Source: Leclercia sp. LSNIH1 (GTDB lineage: Bacteria > Pseudomonadota > Gammaproteobacteria > Enterobacterales > Enterobacteriaceae). From it: a stretch of DNA of 64,000 bases. This document shows, piece after piece, positions 26,114 to 37,094 of this stretch. Made by a program: the position numbers and the translations under genes. The notes under the pieces were generated by a model. It searched no databases. It saw only the letters and a program-made list of their open reading frames with translations, and was not told the origin of the DNA. Numbering within the stretch: the stretch's first letter is position 1; each line of letters starts with the position of its first letter. The stretch lies in NCBI RefSeq assembly GCF_002902985.1, contig NZ_CP026167.1, forward strand, positions 3,968,001 to 4,032,000, in the 5' to 3' direction.

Positions 26114-27592
26114 TTAACCTGCGCGAAGCAGCGTTTTCATCTTTTCGTTGCGGCAGAACTGGCGCTTGATCTCCACCACCAGCGCGTTCCGCGACAGCAC
26201 AATCATCACCGCGAAGGCCAGGGCGCCCGCGGCGACCTGCACCGCCAGCAACGCCGCCAGCGGCAGATGGCCTTGCAGGGCCAGCCCTAAGCCATAGCTC
26301 ACGGCAAGGGTTGGCAGTGAGAGGTAAAACGGCAGCCAGAGGCTCAGGATGTACTGGCGGTAGCTGGAGCCCAGCACCGGCTTAATCATCACGAAGTAGC
26401 TCAGGATGGTGTTGACGATCTGCACCAGCAGGAAGCCCAGCGTGACGCCCATCGCGCCTGCCAGATGGCCGCCGATAACGATCGCCGGAATAAACAGAAA
26501 GGTTTTGAAGACGTTGAATTTAAAGCTGATATCGACGCGGGCTTTTGCCATCAGCAGCGATCCGATCGGGTTGCCGACGGAGCGCAACAGCCCCACCACG
26601 CACAACAGTTGCAGGATCGGTACAATGCTCAGCCACTTCTCACCGAATACCAGCGGCACCAGATTGCCGGAGACCACCATCAGCCCCAGCAGGGTCGGGA
26701 AGTTAATGATCCCCACCACCGACAGCAGCTTGTAGAAGTTGAGCCTGAGCTTGTCGGTGTCGTCCTGAATTTTAGCGAACGCCGGAAACAGCACCCGGGT
26801 GATGATCGGGTTGAGCTTCATTGGCGGCACTACCGCCACGTTGTACGCCAGGTTATAGCCCCCGGCGACGCTGGCACCGAGAATACGCGCCAGCACCAGG
26901 GTAGAGAGGTTGGTATTCACATAGTTGATGATGCTGTCGGCGGTCAACCAGGCGCCGAAGCGCAGGTTGGAAGACACCGATGCGAGCGAGAAGTGGAAGC
27001 CCGGACGGTAGATTTTGCGCCCGAAGTAGCCGAACAGCAGCGTGCGCACGACAGAGTTGACCAGGTAGCCGAGGATGGCGGTTAACGCCAGCGGCCAGAA
27101 GTGGGCGCTGATCACGGTAAAAGTAAATCCGGCCAGCACCGAGCTGGTCTCGATCATGCCGATCTTGCTGAACTCAAGCTCCTTTTGCATCAGCGCGCGG
27201 AACTGCTGTCCGTGAGGGATCACCACAAACGCGAACGACAGCGCGCGCATCAGGGGCGCCAGCTCAGGGTTATTCAATACCCGGGCAATAAGATCGCTCA
27301 GCAGGAACAGCGACACGAACACGAGAATACCGAGGCCGACATTAAGCCAGTAGAGGGTGGTTAGCTCCAGCTGGCTAATCTCTTTGCGCTGAATAATCGA
27401 GTTGGCGATGCCGAAATCAGACAGTGTATCGGCGAGGGCGATGATCACCAGCGAGACGGTCAACAGGCCAAACTGGTGGCTATCGATAATGCGCGCCAGC
27501 ACCGTCATCTGCACCAGCCCAAGGCCGATGATGATCACCGTCGCGATAGCCGACCACTTTGCCCCGCTGAGGGTTTTTTCACGTAAGCTCAT
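26114..27592 (-). CDS. wzxC: Colanic acid repeat-unit flippase WzxC
   Basis: WzxC exports undecaprenyl-linked colanic acid repeats across the inner membrane. The 492-residue protein has about twelve to fourteen predicted membrane helices and the MOP-superfamily polysaccharide-transport opening SGAKWSAIATVIIIGLGLVQ. It starts one base before the wcaJ end, with an ATG at 27592. It is distinct from the O-antigen Wzx at 16407-17669, with which it shares fold but little sequence. Confidence 0.96.
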   Translation of the reverse strand: MSLREKTLSGAKWSAIATVIIIGLGLVQMTVLARIIDSHQFGLLTVSLVIIALADTLSDFGIANSIIQRKEISQLELTTLYWLNVGLGILVFVSLFLLSDLIARVLNNPELAPLMRALSFAFVVIPHGQQFRALMQKELEFSKIGMIETSSVLAGFTFTVISAHFWPLALTAILGYLVNSVVRTLLFGYFGRKIYRPGFHFSLASVSSNLRFGAWLTADSIINYVNTNLSTLVLARILGASVAGGYNLAYNVAVVPPMKLNPIITRVLFPAFAKIQDDTDKLRLNFYKLLSVVGIINFPTLLGLMVVSGNLVPLVFGEKWLSIVPILQLLCVVGLLRSVGNPIGSLLMAKARVDISFKFNVFKTFLFIPAIVIGGHLAGAMGVTLGFLLVQIVNTILSYFVMIKPVLGSSYRQYILSLWLPFYLSLPTLAVSYGLGLALQGHLPLAALLAVQVAAGALAFAVMIVLSRNALVVEIKRQFCRNEKMKTLLRAG

Positions 27593-27593
27593 G

Positions 27594-28988
27594 TCAGTAC
27601 GCCGCTTTGTTCACAAAGCCCTTGAAGATGGTCAGAAAGACGATCTTGATATCGAACCAGAGGCTCCACTCGCGGATGTACTCGAGGTCGAACTCAATGC
27701 GTTTTTCCATTTTCTCCAGGGTGTCAGTTTCGCCGCGCCAGCCGTTGATCTGCGCCCAGCCGGTGATACCCGGCTTCACCTTGTGGCGCAGCATGTAACC
27801 TTCGATAAGCTGACGATACTGCTCGTTATGCGCTACCGCGTGCGGGCGTGGGCCGACAATGGACATCCCACCGGTAAACACATTGATAAACTGCGGCAGT
27901 TCATCAAGCGAGGTGCGGCGCAGGAAGTTACCCACGCGGGTGACGCGCGGATCGTTTTGCGTCGCCTGGGTCACCACGTTGTCGTTTTCCATCACCTTCA
28001 TGGAGCGGAATTTCCACACCATGATCGGCTTACCATCCATACCGTAACGGGTCTGGCGGAAGATCACCGGCCCCTTTGACGTGAGCTTCACCGCCAGCGC
28101 AATGGCGCACAGCACCGGGGAGATCAGCAGCAGGATCAGGGATGACAGCACGATGTCCTCCACGCGCTTCAGCACCCGGTTGAGGCCAGAGAGCGGCGTG
28201 TCATACAGGGGCACTACCGGTACGCCGTTCACCTCTTCGATACGGGAATGCAGAATGTTAAAGGTGAACACGTCCGGGATGAGGATCACCGAGCAGGTGG
28301 TGTCTGCCAGCTTACGCATCAGGGTTTTGATACGGGCCTCGTCGCTCATCGGCATGGCAATGTAGACGTTATGGATCTTGCCCGCTTTGGCATCGTCAAT
28401 CAGCTGCGAATAGTTACCGGCCCAGTCCGAAGAGACGCCACCCGGCTGCGCGTCGTGATAAACGCCCACCACGTCAAAGCCCAGCCACGGCTCTTTGCGA
28501 AAACCGTCAAGCAGCGCCAGTCCGGCCGGCAGGCTCCCGGCTACCGCCACCCGGCGGGTGTTGTAACCCCGGTTACGCAGCCAGCCCGCGCCAAAGCGGA
28601 TCAGAGAGCGACAGACCACCATCCCCACGCTGGTTAGCAGATACCAGGCAAAATAGGTAGCAAAGCGATTATCGAAGTCGTTGTTGAAGGCCACCAGCCC
28701 GAAGCTGAAGACCAGGCTTAAGGTCCAGTTCTGCAACAGCAGTTGCAGCTCGGTGGTGATTTTGACGCCCCGCCATGAACGGTAGAAGTCGGTCATGCCG
28801 CCGATCATCTGGAAGACGACCAGCGCGATCAGCGCCATCAGCAGATGCATGTAGAGGAACGGCAGCCCGCTGATTTTACACACCATCCACAACCCACCGA
28901 ACATGATGGTGATATCAGAAAAACGCTGCACCATAGAGATTAACGATGCATTCGTTTTGGCTCGCTCGCGCTTTTTTAGATTTGTCAT
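27594..28988 (-). CDS. wcaJ: Undecaprenyl-phosphate glucose phosphotransferase WcaJ
   Basis: WcaJ starts colanic acid assembly by moving glucose 1-phosphate from UDP-glucose to undecaprenyl phosphate. The 464-residue protein has several N-terminal membrane helices, a central CoA-binding-like domain, and a C-terminal bacterial sugar transferase domain from about residue 270. Signature motifs there are KFRSM, RTSLDELPQ, SIVGPRPH and KPGITGWAQINGWRG. The full length and intact motifs suggest a functional enzyme. Confidence 0.97.
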   Translation of the reverse strand: MTNLKKRERAKTNASLISMVQRFSDITIMFGGLWMVCKISGLPFLYMHLLMALIALVVFQMIGGMTDFYRSWRGVKITTELQLLLQNWTLSLVFSFGLVAFNNDFDNRFATYFAWYLLTSVGMVVCRSLIRFGAGWLRNRGYNTRRVAVAGSLPAGLALLDGFRKEPWLGFDVVGVYHDAQPGGVSSDWAGNYSQLIDDAKAGKIHNVYIAMPMSDEARIKTLMRKLADTTCSVILIPDVFTFNILHSRIEEVNGVPVVPLYDTPLSGLNRVLKRVEDIVLSSLILLLISPVLCAIALAVKLTSKGPVIFRQTRYGMDGKPIMVWKFRSMKVMENDNVVTQATQNDPRVTRVGNFLRRTSLDELPQFINVFTGGMSIVGPRPHAVAHNEQYRQLIEGYMLRHKVKPGITGWAQINGWRGETDTLEKMEKRIEFDLEYIREWSLWFDIKIVFLTIFKGFVNKAAY

Positions 28989-29006
28989 CGTTGTTCCTGT
29001 TTCAGG

Positions 29007-29033
29007 GCCCCCTCCCCCAACGGGAGAGGGGGA
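29007..29033. repeat. GC-rich palindrome between cpsG and wcaJ
   Basis: The stem CCCCCTCCC / GGGAGAGGGGG has a CCAAC loop. It lies in the 49 bp gap between the end of cpsG and the start of wcaJ. It is closely related to the palindrome at 26080-26108. As it lacks a strong U-tract, full termination is unlikely; an effect on RNA decay or partial polarity is possible. Confidence 0.65.
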
Positions 29034-29037
29034 AAGG

Positions 29038-30408
29038 TTACTGATTCAACAGCGCCATAATGTCCTGTGTTCGCGCCGCCATCAGCGCCGCATCGGCACG
29101 GGATTCTACGTTCAGGCGCACCACCGGCTCGGTGTTGGACGAGCGCAGGTTGAAGCGCCACTGCGGGAAGGTCATGCTGATACCGTCTGTACGGTCGATC
29201 TCCAGCGCGTGCAGGGCAAAGTGATGCTCCACCCGGGCAATCGCCTCGGCAGGTGCCGCCAGCGTGCTGTTGATCTCGCCGCTCGCCGGGAAGGCCGCCA
29301 TGCGGTCGCGCACCAGTTCACCCAGCGACTGGCCCTTCAGGCACAGCAGCTCGGTCACCAGCAGCCACGGGATCATCCCGCTGTCGCAGTAGGCAAAATC
29401 GCGGAAGTAGTGATGGGCGCTCATCTCGCCGCCATAAATCGCGTCTTCTTCGCGCATCCGCTCTTTGATAAAGGCGTGACCGGTTTTGGACATCACCGGT
29501 GTGCCGCCTGCCGCGGAGACCACATCCACCGTATTCCAGGAGAGGCGCGGGTCATGAATGATGCGCGAGCCGGGGTTTTTCTCAAGGAAGGCTTCCGCCA
29601 GCAGGCCGACGATATAGTAGCCCTCGATAAACTGCCCCTTTTCGTCGAACAGGAAGCAGCGGTCGAAGTCGCCGTCAAAGGCGATGCCCATATCCGCGCC
29701 ATGTTCAATCACTGCATTGCGGGTATCGTCGCGGCACTCCGGCAGCAGCGGGTTTGGAATACCGTTCGGGAAGGTGCCGTCCGGGGTGTTGTGCACTTTG
29801 ACGAAGGTGACCGGCACGTTAAGCGCCTTAAAGCGCGCTTCCAGGGCATCCACCACCGGGCCTGCGGCGCCGTTGCCGGAGTTGATGACCAGCTTCAGCG
29901 GTTTGAGGTTCGCCACATTGATGTAGCCCAGCAGGTGATCGATGTAAGCATCACGCAGATCGGTTTTCTTATAGCTGCCGCGCGTTGACTCGTTCACCGG
30001 TGGGAAGTCGTTGGCTTCCGCCAGACGCTGTACGTCGCGCAGGCCGGTATCGCCGCTGATCGGGCGCGCACCCTCGCGCACCAACTTCATGCCGTTATAG
30101 TCCATCGGATTATGACTGGCGGTCACTTCGATCCCGCCGTCCACGCCTAAATGGAAGGTGGCAAAATAGATCTCTTCGGTACCGGAAAGGCCGATATCCA
30201 GCACATCCACGCCCGCGTCCTGCAACCCTTTAGCCAGCGCCAGTTTTAACGCTTCGCTGGTCAAACGGACGTCGCCGCCCAGCACGATGGTTTTCGGCTT
30301 TAAATATTCGCCGTACGCGCGGCCAATGCGCCACGCAATGTCCTCATTCAGCTCTTCACCGAGCTTGCCGCGAATGTCGTAGGCTTTAAAACAGGTTAAT
30401 TTTTGCAT
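29038..30408 (-). CDS. cpsG: Phosphomannomutase (colanic acid)
   Basis: CpsG (ManB) converts mannose 6-phosphate to mannose 1-phosphate for GDP-mannose and GDP-fucose. The phosphoserine is Ser98 in [11 protein letters not shown], the metal loop is DGDFDRC, and the sugar-binding GEMSAHHYF is present. The frame is open upstream to 30507, but that stretch runs through a REP element. I chose the ATG at 30408: it gives 456 residues as in E. coli and lies five bases after GGGG. Another ATG lies directly before it at 30411. Confidence 0.96.
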   Translation of the reverse strand: MQKLTCFKAYDIRGKLGEELNEDIAWRIGRAYGEYLKPKTIVLGGDVRLTSEALKLALAKGLQDAGVDVLDIGLSGTEEIYFATFHLGVDGGIEVTASHNPMDYNGMKLVREGARPISGDTGLRDVQRLAEANDFPPVNESTRGSYKKTDLRDAYIDHLLGYINVANLKPLKLVINSGNGAAGPVVDALEARFKALNVPVTFVKVHNTPDGTFPNGIPNPLLPECRDDTRNAVIEHGADMGIAFDGDFDRCFLFDEKGQFIEGYYIVGLLAEAFLEKNPGSRIIHDPRLSWNTVDVVSAAGGTPVMSKTGHAFIKERMREEDAIYGGEMSAHHYFRDFAYCDSGMIPWLLVTELLCLKGQSLGELVRDRMAAFPASGEINSTLAAPAEAIARVEHHFALHALEIDRTDGISMTFPQWRFNLRSSNTEPVVRLNVESRADAALMAARTQDIMALLNQ

Positions 30409-30474
30409 CATTACCCCTTTTTCAGGCAACAGTTGGCCCGCCCGATATACAGGCCAATTTGATTTTTTTGTTTT

Positions 30475-30505
30475 CGTAGGCCCGGTAAGCGCAGCGCCAC
30501 CGGGC
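30475..30505. repeat. REP element between cpsB and cpsG
   Basis: The sequence GTAGGCCCGGTAAGCG, followed by CAGCGCCACCGGGCA, has the inverted arms and spacing of an enterobacterial repetitive extragenic palindrome. It lies in the 111 bp gap between cpsB and cpsG. E. coli, as I recall, also has a REP sequence in this gap. Confidence 0.8.
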
Positions 30506-30519
30506 AAAATGCGTTAGTG

Positions 30520-31956
30520 CTACACCCTGCCGTATCTGTCCTCAAATCGGACGATATCGTCCTCTTCCAGATAGGAGCCGGAGCGCACTTCAATCAGATC
30601 GAGAGGGATTTTCCCAGGGTTTTCCAGGCAGTGCGTCGCCCCCAGCGGGATATAAATCGATTCGTTTTCACCGAGCAGGGTTTCAACATTGTCGATAGTG
30701 ACTTTGGCGGTACCTGCCACCACTACCCAGTGTTCCGCCCGGTGATGATGCATCTGCACCGACAGCCCCTCGCCCGGTTTAACGGTGATGCGTTTCACCT
30801 GATAACGGTCACCTTCGTCGATGGAGTCATATTTGCCCCACGGACGATAGACTTCGCGGTGAATGTGGTGCTCATGGCGGCCATCGGCCTTGATCTGCTC
30901 CACCACTTTTTTGACGTCCTGCACCGCGTTGCGATCGGCAATCAGCACCGCGTCTTTGGTCTGTACTACAACCAGATCTTTAACGCCGACGGTGGTGACC
31001 AGGCCCGATTCGGCATAGACATAGCTGTTCTCGGTTTTATGGCTGATCACATCCCCGTGATGGACGTTACCTTCCGGCGTGTGCGCGCTGATCTCCCACA
31101 GGGATGACCAGGAGCCGACGTCGCTCCAGCCCGCATCCATCGGCACCACCACCGCATCGGCGGTACGTTCCATTACCGCGTAATCCACCGACTCCTCCGG
31201 GCAGGCAAGGAACGCGGCTTCGTCCACGCGGATAAAGTCCAGATCCGGGTCGACGGTGGCCATTGCGCGTTCGCAGGCTTCCAGGATGTCCGGGCGATAC
31301 TTTTGCAGCTCTTCCAGATAGCGTCCGGCGCGGAACAGGAACATACCGCTGTTCCAGTAGTACTCGCCGCTGGCGACGTAGGCCTGCGCGGTTTCCAGAT
31401 TCGGTTTCTCAACGAACTGCGCGACGTCAAAGGCCAGGCTGTCGCCCTCCCCCGGCGTGACGTTACCGCGACGGATATAGCCATAGCCGGTCTCCGGCAG
31501 GTCCGGCACGATGCCGAAGGTGACCAGCTTGCCGCTTTCGGCATAAGGGATGGCGGCACGCACCGCATCGCGGAACGCCTCTTCCTGCTGGATGACGTGA
31601 TCCGCCGCCAGCACCAGCATCAGCGGATCGCAATCCGGGCTGCTGCGCTTCGCCGCCAGCGCGGCGAGAGCGATGGCCGGGGCGGTATTGCGTCCGGCCG
31701 GTTCAAGAATGATATTTTCGGTGAGCTTGTTCAGCTGTCGCAGCTGCTCGGCGACGATAAAGCGGTGCTGTTCATTACAGATCACCACCGGGCTTTCGCA
31801 ATCGACGCCATTAAGACGGTTTACCGTGGTCTGCAGCATGGTGAGCTCCCCTTTCAGGCAGAGGAACTGTTTCGGATAGAGCACGCGGGAGAGTGGCCAT
31901 AACCGGCTACCTGAGCCACCCGCCATCACAACCGGGTACAACGTATTCTTATTCAT
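30520..31956 (-). CDS. cpsB: Mannose-1-phosphate guanylyltransferase (colanic acid)
   Basis: CpsB (ManC) forms GDP-mannose from GTP and mannose 1-phosphate. The 478-residue protein has the N-terminal pyrophosphorylase signature [16 protein letters not shown], the [11 protein letters not shown] motif, and a C-terminal cupin domain from about residue 350. The cupin part begins [12 protein letters not shown], as in bifunctional ManC/GMI proteins, though in colanic acid synthesis mannose 6-phosphate comes from ManA. It is followed by a REP element and then cpsG. Confidence 0.96.
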   Translation of the reverse strand: MNKNTLYPVVMAGGSGSRLWPLSRVLYPKQFLCLKGELTMLQTTVNRLNGVDCESPVVICNEQHRFIVAEQLRQLNKLTENIILEPAGRNTAPAIALAALAAKRSSPDCDPLMLVLAADHVIQQEEAFRDAVRAAIPYAESGKLVTFGIVPDLPETGYGYIRRGNVTPGEGDSLAFDVAQFVEKPNLETAQAYVASGEYYWNSGMFLFRAGRYLEELQKYRPDILEACERAMATVDPDLDFIRVDEAAFLACPEESVDYAVMERTADAVVVPMDAGWSDVGSWSSLWEISAHTPEGNVHHGDVISHKTENSYVYAESGLVTTVGVKDLVVVQTKDAVLIADRNAVQDVKKVVEQIKADGRHEHHIHREVYRPWGKYDSIDEGDRYQVKRITVKPGEGLSVQMHHHRAEHWVVVAGTAKVTIDNVETLLGENESIYIPLGATHCLENPGKIPLDLIEVRSGSYLEEDDIVRFEDRYGRV

Positions 31957-31959
31957 GAT

Positions 31960-33183
31960 TTATCCCCGAATATCTGCAATAAACTGGTTCAGCACGTTCT
32001 CTTTCTCGAGCGTGCGTTCGGCATAGTCACGCGCGATGGCGTTCTCTTTGGGCATATTCAGCGCCTGTTCGATCCCGCCTACCAGGGCGGATACCGACTC
32101 CGGCTCGACGCACACCGCGATCCCCGGCAGGGTGTCGCACAGCTGGCCCAGCTCGGTATGGGCCTCGGCGGTGATCACCGCGTTGCCGCCCACCGCCAGA
32201 ATGTTGGTCAGCTTGGAGGGCAGAACGGCATCCGCCGCGCCGCGCTTTTGCACAACCAGATGGCAATCGGCCATCTTCAGCAGCGCCGGTAAGGCCTCGT
32301 AGGGCTGCAGCGGCAGGAAAGTGATGTTCTGCAGGCCACGTTCCTGGGCCATCTTTTGCAGCCGCGCTTTGCCACCCCCCTGGCCGACAATCACAAACTG
32401 CCAGGGCTGGTCGCGGAGCTGCTCAGCGGCATCAATAACGTTCTCAAGCCCCTGCTTCTCACCGATGTTGCCCGAATAGAGAATGATTTTTTTGGCTTCT
32501 GGCAGACCCAGCTGCTCGCGCAGGGCCGCCGCCTCAACAGCAGTCACATCGCGAAAACGGGCCACTTCCGACCAGTTTGGAAAGAAGATCACCTTCTCCG
32601 CTGCCACGCCCTTCTCCTGCGCTTTGTTCATCATCGAGCGGGAGATGGTCGAGACGTAATCGACGTTATGCAGGCTGCTGCGCTCGAAGGCGCTGGCCAG
32701 TTTCGCCACTTTGCCGCCCTTGCCTTTCCCGGCCATTCCCAGGCCCAGCATGGCGTCCACTTCGTAATCCTGAATGTGCAGCAGGGTGCGGGCGCCTGAG
32801 AGCTTGCCCAGCAGGCGCATACCTGGGGTGCAAAACAGGGTCGGCACCACGCCGATAATGCGATCCGGCTTCCAGCGACGTTGCGCCATCAGCGGGAAGA
32901 AACTGCTCAGGGCAAAGCTGCCCAGATGAATCAACCGCTTTAAGGTCGAGGGCTGCTTTGGCACGTAAAGCGGACAGCGCCAGACGGTCGCGGCCCCCTC
33001 TTCGCGGCGGTAGCGCCAGCTGGAATAGTGCTCGTCCACCTGCCACTCCGGGTAATAAGGTGGTGCGGTAATGACCCGCACCTCATGACCCTGGCGGGCC
33101 ATCCACTCCACCATCTCGCCGGTGTACTTACCGATCCCGGTCAGCTCTGGCGAGTAGTTAATGCCGTATACGAGAATTTTCAT
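31960..33183 (-). CDS. wcaI: Colanic acid glycosyltransferase WcaI
   Basis: The 407-residue protein is a GT-B family 4 transferase. The N-terminal acceptor domain begins [26 protein letters not shown], and the donor domain contains [18 protein letters not shown] near 234-251. In E. coli, WcaI is proposed to add the first fucose to the lipid-linked glucose. It overlaps gmm by 4 bp and ends 3 bp before cpsB. Confidence 0.93.
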   Translation of the reverse strand: MKILVYGINYSPELTGIGKYTGEMVEWMARQGHEVRVITAPPYYPEWQVDEHYSSWRYRREEGAATVWRCPLYVPKQPSTLKRLIHLGSFALSSFFPLMAQRRWKPDRIIGVVPTLFCTPGMRLLGKLSGARTLLHIQDYEVDAMLGLGMAGKGKGGKVAKLASAFERSSLHNVDYVSTISRSMMNKAQEKGVAAEKVIFFPNWSEVARFRDVTAVEAAALREQLGLPEAKKIILYSGNIGEKQGLENVIDAAEQLRDQPWQFVIVGQGGGKARLQKMAQERGLQNITFLPLQPYEALPALLKMADCHLVVQKRGAADAVLPSKLTNILAVGGNAVITAEAHTELGQLCDTLPGIAVCVEPESVSALVGGIEQALNMPKENAIARDYAERTLEKENVLNQFIADIRG

Positions 33184-33653
33184 AAACCCGGCACTCCGGC
33201 CTGCTTCAGAAAATAGGCCCGGCTGTTGTCATGGACGTTATCGCTGGCCAGCAGCGCGTCGGGCGTCAGCCAGCGATAGTCGTCATGCTGCGCATCAGGC
33301 AGATGCAGCTCTGCCTGATTGACCTTCAGGCGAAAACCGAGCACCACATAGTGGGTGGTGAAATCGGTGCCGGAAAAGTTGTCGTCATAGAAGTGCTGCC
33401 AGACCCCGTAGAACTGCCCTGCCGTCATCGGCAGACGGAGCCCCAGCTCCGCCTGCGTCAGACGCGCAAAGGCATTTTCCAGCGTCTCATCTTTCTGCAC
33501 CCGCCCACCTGGCACGAACCAGTAGCCCTGTGCCGGACGATTGGTGCGCTGTCCGAGCAGGAACTCGCCACGCTCGTTCTCCACAATCAGATCGATGGAG
33601 ATCAGCGGCGTGGAACGCACTACCGTGGCAAAATCTTCCTGACTTAAAAACAT
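33180..33653 (-). CDS. gmm: GDP-mannose mannosyl hydrolase
   Basis: Gmm (NudD, WcaH) hydrolyses GDP-mannose or GDP-glucose to GDP and sugar, perhaps tuning GDP-sugar pools. The 157-residue Nudix-type protein has the modified box [14 protein letters not shown] with QAELGL, which lacks part of the normal REUxEE metal motif, as is usual in this family. The frame begins 13 codons earlier at 33692 inside fcl. I chose the ATG at 33653, preceded by GGGGG, because it gives the E. coli [12 protein letters not shown] start. Confidence 0.94.
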   Translation of the reverse strand: MFLSQEDFATVVRSTPLISIDLIVENERGEFLLGQRTNRPAQGYWFVPGGRVQKDETLENAFARLTQAELGLRLPMTAGQFYGVWQHFYDDNFSGTDFTTHYVVLGFRLKVNQAELHLPDAQHDDYRWLTPDALLASDNVHDNSRAYFLKQAGVPGL

Positions 33654-33655
33654 AA

Positions 33656-34621
33656 TTACCCCCGGAAGCGGTGCTGATTTTCCAGGAACCACTGATAGGT
33701 GCTGGCCAGCCCCTGGGCCAGCGTCACCTCGTGGAACCAGCCCAGCTGGTGCAGACGGGTCACGTCCAGCAGCTTGCGCGGGGTGCCGTCGGGTTTAGTG
33801 GCATCGAAGGCCACGCGGCCCTTGTACCCCACCACCTCAGCGATGGTTTCAGCCAGTTCGCGGATAGTGCAGTCCACCCCGGTGCCAACGTTGATATGCG
33901 ACAGCATCGGCTCGGTATTCTCCTGCCACACCTCGCGGGCCAGCTCCATCACATGAATGCTGGCGGCAGCCATATCATCCACGTGCAGGAATTCGCGCAT
34001 CGGCGTGCCGCTGCCCCACACCACCACTTCCGGTGCGTTGCTGACGGTGGCTTCATGGAACCGGCGCAGCAGCGCCGGGATCACATGGGAGTTGCTCGGG
34101 TGGAAGTTATCGTTCGGGCCGTACAGGTTGGTCGGCATCACCGAACGATAGTCGCGGCCATACTGGCGGTTGTAGGACTCGCACAGCTTGATCCCGGCAA
34201 TCTTGGCAATCGCGTAGGGCTCGTTGGTTGCCTCAAGCGTGCCCTGCAGCAGCTCGCTCTCGGCAATAGGCTGCTTCGCCATCTTCGGGTAGATACAGGA
34301 TGAGCCGAGGAACAGCAGCTTGTTCACGTTGTGCAGGTGCGCCGCGTGAATGATGTTGCTCTCGATCATCATGTTCTCGTAGATGAAATCCGCCGGGTAG
34401 GTATTGTTGGCGACAATCCCACCCACTTTTGCCGCCGCCAGATAGACCTGGTCGATGCGCTGTTCAGCAAAGAAAGCCTCGACTGCTTGCGCATCCAGCA
34501 GGTTAAGCTCGTCACGGGTGCGCAGCACCAGCTCGACGTTGCCACGCTGCTCCAGCTGGCGAACAATCGCCGAACCCACCATCCCGCGATGTCCGGCAAC
34601 AAAAATACGTTGTTTGGTCAT
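33656..34621 (-). CDS. fcl: GDP-L-fucose synthase
   Basis: Fcl (WcaG) epimerises and reduces GDP-4-keto-6-deoxymannose to GDP-L-fucose with NADPH. The 321-residue SDR protein has [15 protein letters not shown] at the N-terminus, GSSCIYPK and the catalytic YAIAKIAG (Tyr-x-x-x-Lys). It follows gmd by 2 bp. Confidence 0.97.
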   Translation of the reverse strand: MTKQRIFVAGHRGMVGSAIVRQLEQRGNVELVLRTRDELNLLDAQAVEAFFAEQRIDQVYLAAAKVGGIVANNTYPADFIYENMMIESNIIHAAHLHNVNKLLFLGSSCIYPKMAKQPIAESELLQGTLEATNEPYAIAKIAGIKLCESYNRQYGRDYRSVMPTNLYGPNDNFHPSNSHVIPALLRRFHEATVSNAPEVVVWGSGTPMREFLHVDDMAAASIHVMELAREVWQENTEPMLSHINVGTGVDCTIRELAETIAEVVGYKGRVAFDATKPDGTPRKLLDVTRLHQLGWFHEVTLAQGLASTYQWFLENQHRFRG

Positions 34622-34623
34622 TC

Positions 34624-35745
34624 TCAGGACTCCAGCGCGATGGCAACCTCGTAGCCGTGGGATTTAAGCAAGGAGTGTTTTTTCGCCGCTTCGAGATCTT
34701 TTGCCACCATCTCGGAGACCATCTCCTGCAGCGTGGTTTCTGGTTTCCAGCCCAGTTTTTCGTGCGCCTTGGTCGGGTCGCCCAGCAGGGTTTCTACCTC
34801 GGCAGGACGGAAGTAGCGCGGGTCAACTTCCACAATCACGTCGCCCGGCTGTACGCCCGGTGCGTCGTGGCCGGTGACGGAGACCACAATACCTTTCTCG
34901 TCCACGCCGGTGCCTTCGAAGCGCAGCTTGATGCCCAGCTGAGCAGCGGCCATCTCAACGAACTGACGCACGGAGTACTGCACGCCGGTGGCGATAACGA
35001 AGTCTTCCGGTTTTTCCTGCTGCAGCATCATCCACTGCATTTTTACGTAGTCTTTGGCATGGCCCCAGTCACGCAGGGAGTCCATATTGCCGAGGTGGAG
35101 CTTCTTCTCCAGGCCCTGGGCGATGTTGGCGATCGCGCGGGTGATCTTACGGGTCACGAAGGTCTCGCCACGGCGCGGAGACTCGTGGTTGAACAGGATG
35201 CCGTTGCAGGCGTACATGCCGTAGGATTCACGGTAGTTAACGGTGATCCAGTAGGCGTACATTTTTGCCACTGCATACGGGGAGCGCGGGTAGAACGGCG
35301 TCGTCTCTTTCTGTGGGATCTCCTGCACCAGGCCGTAGAGCTCGGAGGTGGAGGCCTGATAGAAACGGGTTTTCTTCTCAAGACCGAGGAAACGAATCGC
35401 TTCCAGCAGACGCAGGGTGCCGATGGCATCCACGTCAGCGGTATATTCCGGGGATTCGAAGGAGACGGCCACGTGGCTCATCGCGCCCAGGTTATAGACT
35501 TCATCCGGCTGGACTTCCTGCAGAATACGGGTCAGGTTGGAGGTATCGGTCAGATCGCCGTAGTGCAGATGGAATTTCGGGTTCGCCGCGTGCGGATCCT
35601 GATAGATATGATCCACGCGCTCGGTGTTAAAAGAGGAGGCACGACGTTTGATTCCGTGCACTTCATAGCCTTTTTCCAGCAGGAGTTCCGCCAGATAAGA
35701 ACCATCCTGTCCGGTTACGCCGGTGATGAGAGCGACTTTAGACAT
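34624..35745 (-). CDS. gmd: GDP-mannose 4,6-dehydratase
   Basis: Gmd forms GDP-4-keto-6-deoxymannose, the committed step to GDP-fucose. The 373-residue SDR protein has [16 protein letters not shown] at the N-terminus. The STSELYG triad residues and [12 protein letters not shown] with the catalytic Tyr-x-x-x-Lys are also present. It lies between wcaF and fcl in the standard order. Confidence 0.98.
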   Translation of the reverse strand: MSKVALITGVTGQDGSYLAELLLEKGYEVHGIKRRASSFNTERVDHIYQDPHAANPKFHLHYGDLTDTSNLTRILQEVQPDEVYNLGAMSHVAVSFESPEYTADVDAIGTLRLLEAIRFLGLEKKTRFYQASTSELYGLVQEIPQKETTPFYPRSPYAVAKMYAYWITVNYRESYGMYACNGILFNHESPRRGETFVTRKITRAIANIAQGLEKKLHLGNMDSLRDWGHAKDYVKMQWMMLQQEKPEDFVIATGVQYSVRQFVEMAAAQLGIKLRFEGTGVDEKGIVVSVTGHDAPGVQPGDVIVEVDPRYFRPAEVETLLGDPTKAHEKLGWKPETTLQEMVSEMVAKDLEAAKKHSLLKSHGYEVAIALES

Positions 35746-35772
35746 GTTTATTTTCTCCAGACTTATCAGAAG

Positions 35773-36321
35773 TTATTCAGTTTCAACGCGTTCGCGTATC
35801 ACCACTGCGGGATTGCCACGGCAAAGTTTGTTTGCCGGTAGCGACTTAAAAACACTGCTGCGCGCACCAATAACGGTGCCATTGCCAATGGAGACGCCGG
35901 GGGCGACAAATACGTCGGTCGCCAGCCAGCATTTCTCGCCAATGGTGATTGGCTGCGCGTTAATATCAAAATGTTGACTCATATAATCGTGGCTGCCGGT
36001 ACAGAGGTAGCATTTCTGAGATACCACTGCATTCGCGCCAATCGAAATTTCACCCAGCGTATATAACACCGCGCCGTCACCAACCCAGGCGTTATCCCCA
36101 AGGGTTAATTTCCATGGGTAAGTAATTTTTACCGACGGGCGAATCACTACGTTTTTTCCGATTTTTGCACCGAAGCTGCGTAATAAAAATGCGCGCCAGC
36201 GATACATAATTTGTGGGGACCAGGCAAATAATGTCGCCTGTACCGCCCACCATAACTGCACTTTAATCCCCCCTGCGCCACGGAATCCTTTTGGCACAGA
36301 GAAGCCGCTTAATTCCTGCAT
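35773..36321 (-). CDS. wcaF: Colanic acid acetyltransferase WcaF
   Basis: WcaF is a 182-residue left-handed beta-helix acetyltransferase. Hexapeptide repeats run from about residue 55 (IGKNVVIRPSVKITYPWKL) to 165. The active-site His-containing segment is GSHDYMSQHFD, and WLATDVFVAPGVSIGNGTVIGARS is typical of the maltose/galactoside acetyltransferase group. It should O-acetylate the colanic acid repeat using acetyl-CoA. Confidence 0.94.
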   Translation of the reverse strand: MQELSGFSVPKGFRGAGGIKVQLWWAVQATLFAWSPQIMYRWRAFLLRSFGAKIGKNVVIRPSVKITYPWKLTLGDNAWVGDGAVLYTLGEISIGANAVVSQKCYLCTGSHDYMSQHFDINAQPITIGEKCWLATDVFVAPGVSIGNGTVIGARSSVFKSLPANKLCRGNPAVVIRERVETE

Positions 36322-36336
36322 ACTTTTTCCTTATAT

Positions 36337-37083
36337 TCAGACTTTGTTATATAAGGCTTTGGTTTTACCCGTGGTTTTAAGGCGCAATAAATAAGATAAT
36401 TCCGCCCATACGCCCGGCACGCGTAATATGTCGCGCTGCACCTTGCGGGCATCCTGGCATAATTCCAGATTATTCGACGTTGACACGCCGCCCATCGAAA
36501 ATTCAGAAACCAGACCTGGCAGACGTTTAAAAGGATATCCGGCTTTATACAGCCGAGCGGCCAGTGCGTAATCCGATGAAACGCGGTACTGCAGATCGTA
36601 CGGGTACGTTTTTAACCCGCTCAGCGGGAAGAAAATCGCCTGATGGCTGGCCGGCAGGCTGTGATAAATATACCAGCCCGGTTTCGCCGTACGGCGTACT
36701 TTATTTCCATCACCGAAATCAAGTAACGCATCGCCCATGTACATGGCGTTATCCTGGACTCGAACGAGTTGACGGACAAACTGCGCTACGTCGTCATGAA
36801 AAATATCGCCAGAATTAAGGAAGATGGCATAGCGCCCCTGCGCCATGTCGATACCTTTATTCATGGCATCGTAGATACCACGATCTTTCTCGCTGATGTA
36901 GCGTAAGTTATACTCACCATTCAGTTTTTCGAGGAATTCTGCGGTGCCGTCGTTCGAACCACCATCCACCACAATCCATTCAAAGTTGAGGCTGGGATCG
37001 CCTGCCAGATTACGCAGCGACCGCCAGGTTTTTACCACGCCCTCGTAGTTACGAAAGGCGACAGTAATAACGCTTAGTAACAT
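36337..37083 (-). CDS. wcaE: Colanic acid glycosyltransferase WcaE
   Basis: The 248-residue protein is a GT-A family 2 transferase. Motifs are [15 protein letters not shown] at the N-terminus, [13 protein letters not shown] near 35-47, [14 protein letters not shown] with the acceptor-site loop, and [11 protein letters not shown] as the metal-binding DxD-like site. It acts in the cytoplasm on the lipid-linked colanic acid repeat. It lies between wcaD and wcaF. Confidence 0.94.
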   Translation of the reverse strand: MLLSVITVAFRNYEGVVKTWRSLRNLAGDPSLNFEWIVVDGGSNDGTAEFLEKLNGEYNLRYISEKDRGIYDAMNKGIDMAQGRYAIFLNSGDIFHDDVAQFVRQLVRVQDNAMYMGDALLDFGDGNKVRRTAKPGWYIYHSLPASHQAIFFPLSGLKTYPYDLQYRVSSDYALAARLYKAGYPFKRLPGLVSEFSMGGVSTSNNLELCQDARKVQRDILRVPGVWAELSYLLRLKTTGKTKALYNKV

Positions 37084-37094
37084 AAACCACCTCG

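Noticed and set aside
30409..30507. N-terminal extension of cpsG
   Set aside because: It would translate through a REP element, and the ATG at 30408 has a ribosome site and gives the family length.
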